From the NCBI RefSeq assembly GCF_003086295.3, contig NC_092038.1, positions 125,515,518 to 125,579,517 on the forward strand: a stretch of 64,000 nucleotides of DNA. The letters are read 5' to 3'. A model generated the notes under the pieces. The model was given only the letters and a program-made list of their open reading frames with translations. It ran no database searches and was not told the origin of the DNA. This DNA is from Arachis hypogaea (Eukaryota; Streptophyta; Magnoliopsida; Fabales; Fabaceae). Shown piece by piece: positions 61,101 to 64,000 of the stretch. Every line of letters begins with the position of its first letter. Within the stretch, counting starts at the first letter, position 1. Both the position numbers and the translations under genes were made by a program.

Positions 61101-63000
61101 TCAACACTTTGTAAGTTGTTTTCCACATTAAGCCAAAGTAACATGTGTGCATGCGGTAGACCTCTTTTTTGGAACTCAATAGTATACATACCTAAAAAAT
61201 ACAAAAACATCCTAAAGAGCCCAACAACTACATGTCTGAAGACAATAGACAGAGATTGAGATGCTAAGCGAGAAAAGAACATACTTGCATTAAGTGGACC
61301 AAAAAACACACCTTCCTTGAGATCGCTAAGGAGGCACTTCAACTTGGCATGAAATACACGACAAGAGATATCAGAACGATCAGCTATGGGAATTCGCTCT
61401 CGCTCTGAAAACCGCTGAAATTCAGGCCAATTTGGATTACACGTAATAGTGAGAAATAAATCTGGATAGCCAAAATGTTTACAAATTGTCATGGCATCCT
61501 GACAACGGTTAAACATATAACGTCTACCACCAGTGAAGGAAGAAGGCAAAATGATTTGTGTCCCAATTGAAGAAGCTTCGTCATCGCCACGACGCATAGC
61601 CTCCTCTATTCCTTGAAGGACTTCTCCTCTAATTGTACGTTGCTTCATTCTAATCTCATGCAACCTTTGGGACTCAATCATGGTGAAACAATCAACAACA
61701 AATTGCTGAAATAACTATCTACACTTGTGAATAATTCCATCTTCGTGTTCCCTAATCTGGAGACAAAAACATATGAATTCCCTAAGGGAAACCCTTGTTC
61801 TCCTTCCAGGAACATATCCAGGCTGTTCACCTCAATAACCAATGTTCAGCTAGTAACCATCCTCGCCATATGGAAACAACAAAGGATACTGTAAGGGCCA
61901 ATACAGAGCATGAGTTTCATAAATATGTTGCAACTGACCACCAATAGATCGAACAATAATGTCACAGCCATTATCCGACGAATCAAAATCTCCAACAATC
62001 AAAGCAGCAACTTCATCGCAAGAAGGAGCATTGTAAATTCTTCGATCAACCTTCCTTTGCGAATACAACTTCAAAGAGAAAATCTCATATGGATGACACT
62101 GATAGAATTCTCTGACTCTTCGAAATGACTGTACTATGACATTATGAGTATCGATCATTTGCAATAACTCAGCTATCAATTCTTTATCTATCTCAGATGT
62201 TTGCCTAAAAGAAATATAAATTAACCACAAAGATATATCTAAAAACCACACAGAATACAAATATCATATATTTTGATATATCATTATTAGCAAAAAAAGA
62301 CCAATAAGACTTTATAATGGGAACAAAATACAGTATAACTATCATATCACAGCTATAAACCTATTTTCCAATACAAATAACACTAAAACATCAAGAAAAT
62401 ACAACAAAAAGACCGAGCAACAAAATATCAAACACACATACCCAAAGATTCGCTGCCTATGCATTATCTCATGCTGAGTGTCGTATATATATAACTAGGC
62501 AAATTTAGGCTTCTGGCCAGGATCTGGGAGCAAACTTCCAATCAAATGATAATTTTGTCCACTTATTATAAACTGCGGTGGACCCCTCCCATCATTCACT
62601 GAATCCAATACCTTACCACCAAGAGACGTGAAGGCAAACATACTATTATAAGATCGAATATTTTTTTGGAAGTACAAACTCTTGCTATCATGTCCGTTAA
62701 TCAAATTATATAACAGATCTGGGGGCTTTCGAAGATAAGGTAATTGATTTTTTTTTGAGCAACAAACAGTAAAAACAGGACGATTAACTGTAGAGTTTCT
62801 TTCAACATGTTCTAATAACCAGAAATATACGCCACAAAGTGAACATTCATAGTTAGGATCACCAACATCAAGGCAACCTGGCAAAGATAAAATCGAAAAA
62901 AAATATGCACAACAACAAAACAATTTCATCTCAATTATGTGGCACGAAATATATTCAACATAAAATGAACAAACCATTAGCATATAGATATAATATAGAG
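58190..63000 (-). pseudogene. Helitron RepHel (HUH replication initiator + Pif1-family helicase), decayed
   Basis: Minus-strand blocks in order: a cysteine-bearing N-terminal region (DPNYECSLCG; IRSYNSMFAFTSLGGKV; SGQNYHLIGSLLPD at 62500-62870), the Helitron-like N domain (ESQRLHEIRMKQRTIRGEVL, 61610-61680), the Rep HUH motif GLPHAHMLLW (His-Ala-His codons at 61145-61153), the two-tyrosine motif IKYFFKYVNKG (about 60720-60755), Walker A GFGATGKT (about 59545-59570), Walker B IIWDEAPM (about 59310-59335), GGDFR (59189-59203), and a C-terminal helicase part with TINKSQGQ and HGQLYVALS (58300-58410). Nonsense codons fall just before the Walker A block (59582-59584), after GGDFR (59186-59188) and at the motif VI arginine (58303-58305). 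Intron or frameshift breaks separate other blocks. Not functional as it stands. Confidence 0.85.
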
Positions 63001-64000
63001 TAAATACTTGACTCCTTTAAATTTTGTCAAAAAATGTATCACAAAACACTACTATTTTACACTAACTAAATAATATCTCCTAAGAGAAGCACAATGAAAT
63101 CTTTTAGCACTACGCAAATAAGAATAATATTTTACTAGTCTTGAATAATAAATACTTTAATAAAGAGAACGTACTTTGTATCTCACTTTGCAAGAACAGA
63201 AGATGATCAATAACAGAACCAACTTGACTGAATGAATTTATGGAAGGATCGTATATTTCTGATTGGTCTATATCATCTATTTTGATTTAAAATAACACAA
63301 ACTTATGTAAATATATATTCGACAACGGAAAAAAATTAAAGATGAAATAAGAAACCAATTAATTATCTAATAATCAGCATCCAAATTGAACATTAAAAAT
63401 GTAATAAACTATGAAAATCAATGAAAATTAAACGTTGATTTATCAAATAACCTATTCCAAATAAAGCTAAATGCACATCTAAGAACAATTTGATTTGTGC
63501 TAACACTAGAATAAACTTTGTTTCATTATTTGAATCACTCATACTAACTATTAAGGTTCAAATTAAATAATCTAAATTACTATTAGAATTATGTTGTATT
63601 TTTTTGAGACTTTAATGACTCAATTGGTTAATAGAATGTTGTAAAATTTTGAACGAAGTGCCTATATTTTATTTTTTTTTTACTTGAATTGAGTCATTCC
63701 ACAATTTTTTTTCTGAATTAGCTCCCAAGAATTTCTTTTTATTTTAATTGAATCCATCCACCATATTATTTGTTGTAAACATCTCCTTATACAATTGACT
63801 GAATTATTATCAAGAGAGGGATAATTGAAAAAAACTAAAAAAAAAATTTAACAGACAGAACTAAAAGAAAAATTATTTATATGGAACTAACAGAAGATTT
63901 CCAAAAATTAGAGGAACCCACAGAATAGTTAAATTTTTTTTAAGATACAACTATTGATTATGACATCAAAGTAAGAAAGTTTCAACAAATACCCCTTGTC
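63001..64000. other. Region 5' of RepHel
   Basis: AT-rich. A possible upstream exon of RepHel (SQVGSVIDHLLFLQSE on the minus strand, about 63180-63270) was noted but not confirmed. No Helitron 5' TC terminus was identified before the window ends. Confidence 0.35.

Larger units (their letters stand above)
36304..63300 (-). mobile_element. Very large decayed Helitron (3' end defined, 5' end not found)
   Basis: A CTAG terminus lies at 36304-36307 on the minus strand with host T at 36303. All recognisable coding segments from there to at least 63.0 kb are on the minus strand: B3 gene, kinesin exons, two RPA70-like genes and a RepHel gene. RPA70-like genes beside RepHel are typical of plant Helitrons. 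The right limit given is only where RepHel-associated sequence fades. I cannot exclude several nested Helitrons rather than one, or older host sequence between them. A later solo LTR sits inside it at 42977-43522. Confidence 0.55.

Noticed and set aside
62976..63001. TCTATATTATATC on the minus strand as the Helitron 5' end
   Set aside because: It resembles plant Helitron starts but sits in generic AT-rich sequence, possibly within RepHel-associated sequence, and I could not support it over chance.

Overview
This is plant nuclear DNA. It is AT-rich, with spliced genes, plant-type receptor kinases, an OPT oligopeptide transporter and a dense load of plant transposons. A tandem set of L-type lectin receptor kinases suggests a legume. 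The style of several repeats (MULEs built from AAACCGTGG/CCACGGTTT palindromes, hAT and gypsy LTRs) reminds me of Arachis (peanut), but that genus call is recollection and was not tested.

Layout. 1-8.2 kb is a transposon cluster: a hAT N-terminal relic, a small MULE-type element (795-1307), a complete 1.7 kb solo LTR with target-site duplication (TSD) (1354-3069), a 0.9 kb foldback MULE with a perfect 9-bp TSD (3198-4118), and a 4 kb MULE (4146-8152) that pairs a broken MuDR-type transposase with an antisense plant mobile domain (PMD) gene. 8.2-11.6 kb is AT-rich sequence with no gene that I can support. 11.9-13.7 kb holds two copia LTR copies in inverted orientation followed by a gag/RT remnant. 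14.7-18.5 kb is a decayed hAT element with a BED finger, a dimerisation domain and a probable 5' leader exon and intron. 18.5-20.8 kb is AT-rich.

20.8-33.9 kb is the host gene core, all on the minus strand. It has three intact, intronless L-type lectin receptor-like kinases (655, 647 and 669 aa) in tandem, then a three-exon OPT transporter whose reconstructed exons total 2235 nt and encode 744 aa without a break. These are the only genes here I would expect to work for the plant: the kinases as plasma-membrane receptors, OPT as a proton-coupled peptide or metal-chelate carrier. No functional link between them is visible.

34.4-36.0 kb is the 5' end of a Ty3/gypsy element (LTR, primer-binding site, broken gag). 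From 36,304 to at least 63 kb almost every recognisable coding segment is on the minus strand and fits one very large, decayed Helitron: a CTAG-type 3' terminus at 36,304, a two-domain B3 (REM-like) gene, KIN-14 kinesin neck and motor exons, two tandem RPA70-like genes, and a RepHel gene with HUH, two-tyrosine and Pif1 helicase motifs. A 546-bp solo LTR with TSD is nested in the kinesin segment. The 5' terminus was not found and may lie outside the window. Nonsense codons at conserved positions in RepHel, kinesin, B3 and one RPA copy show the element is no longer autonomous.
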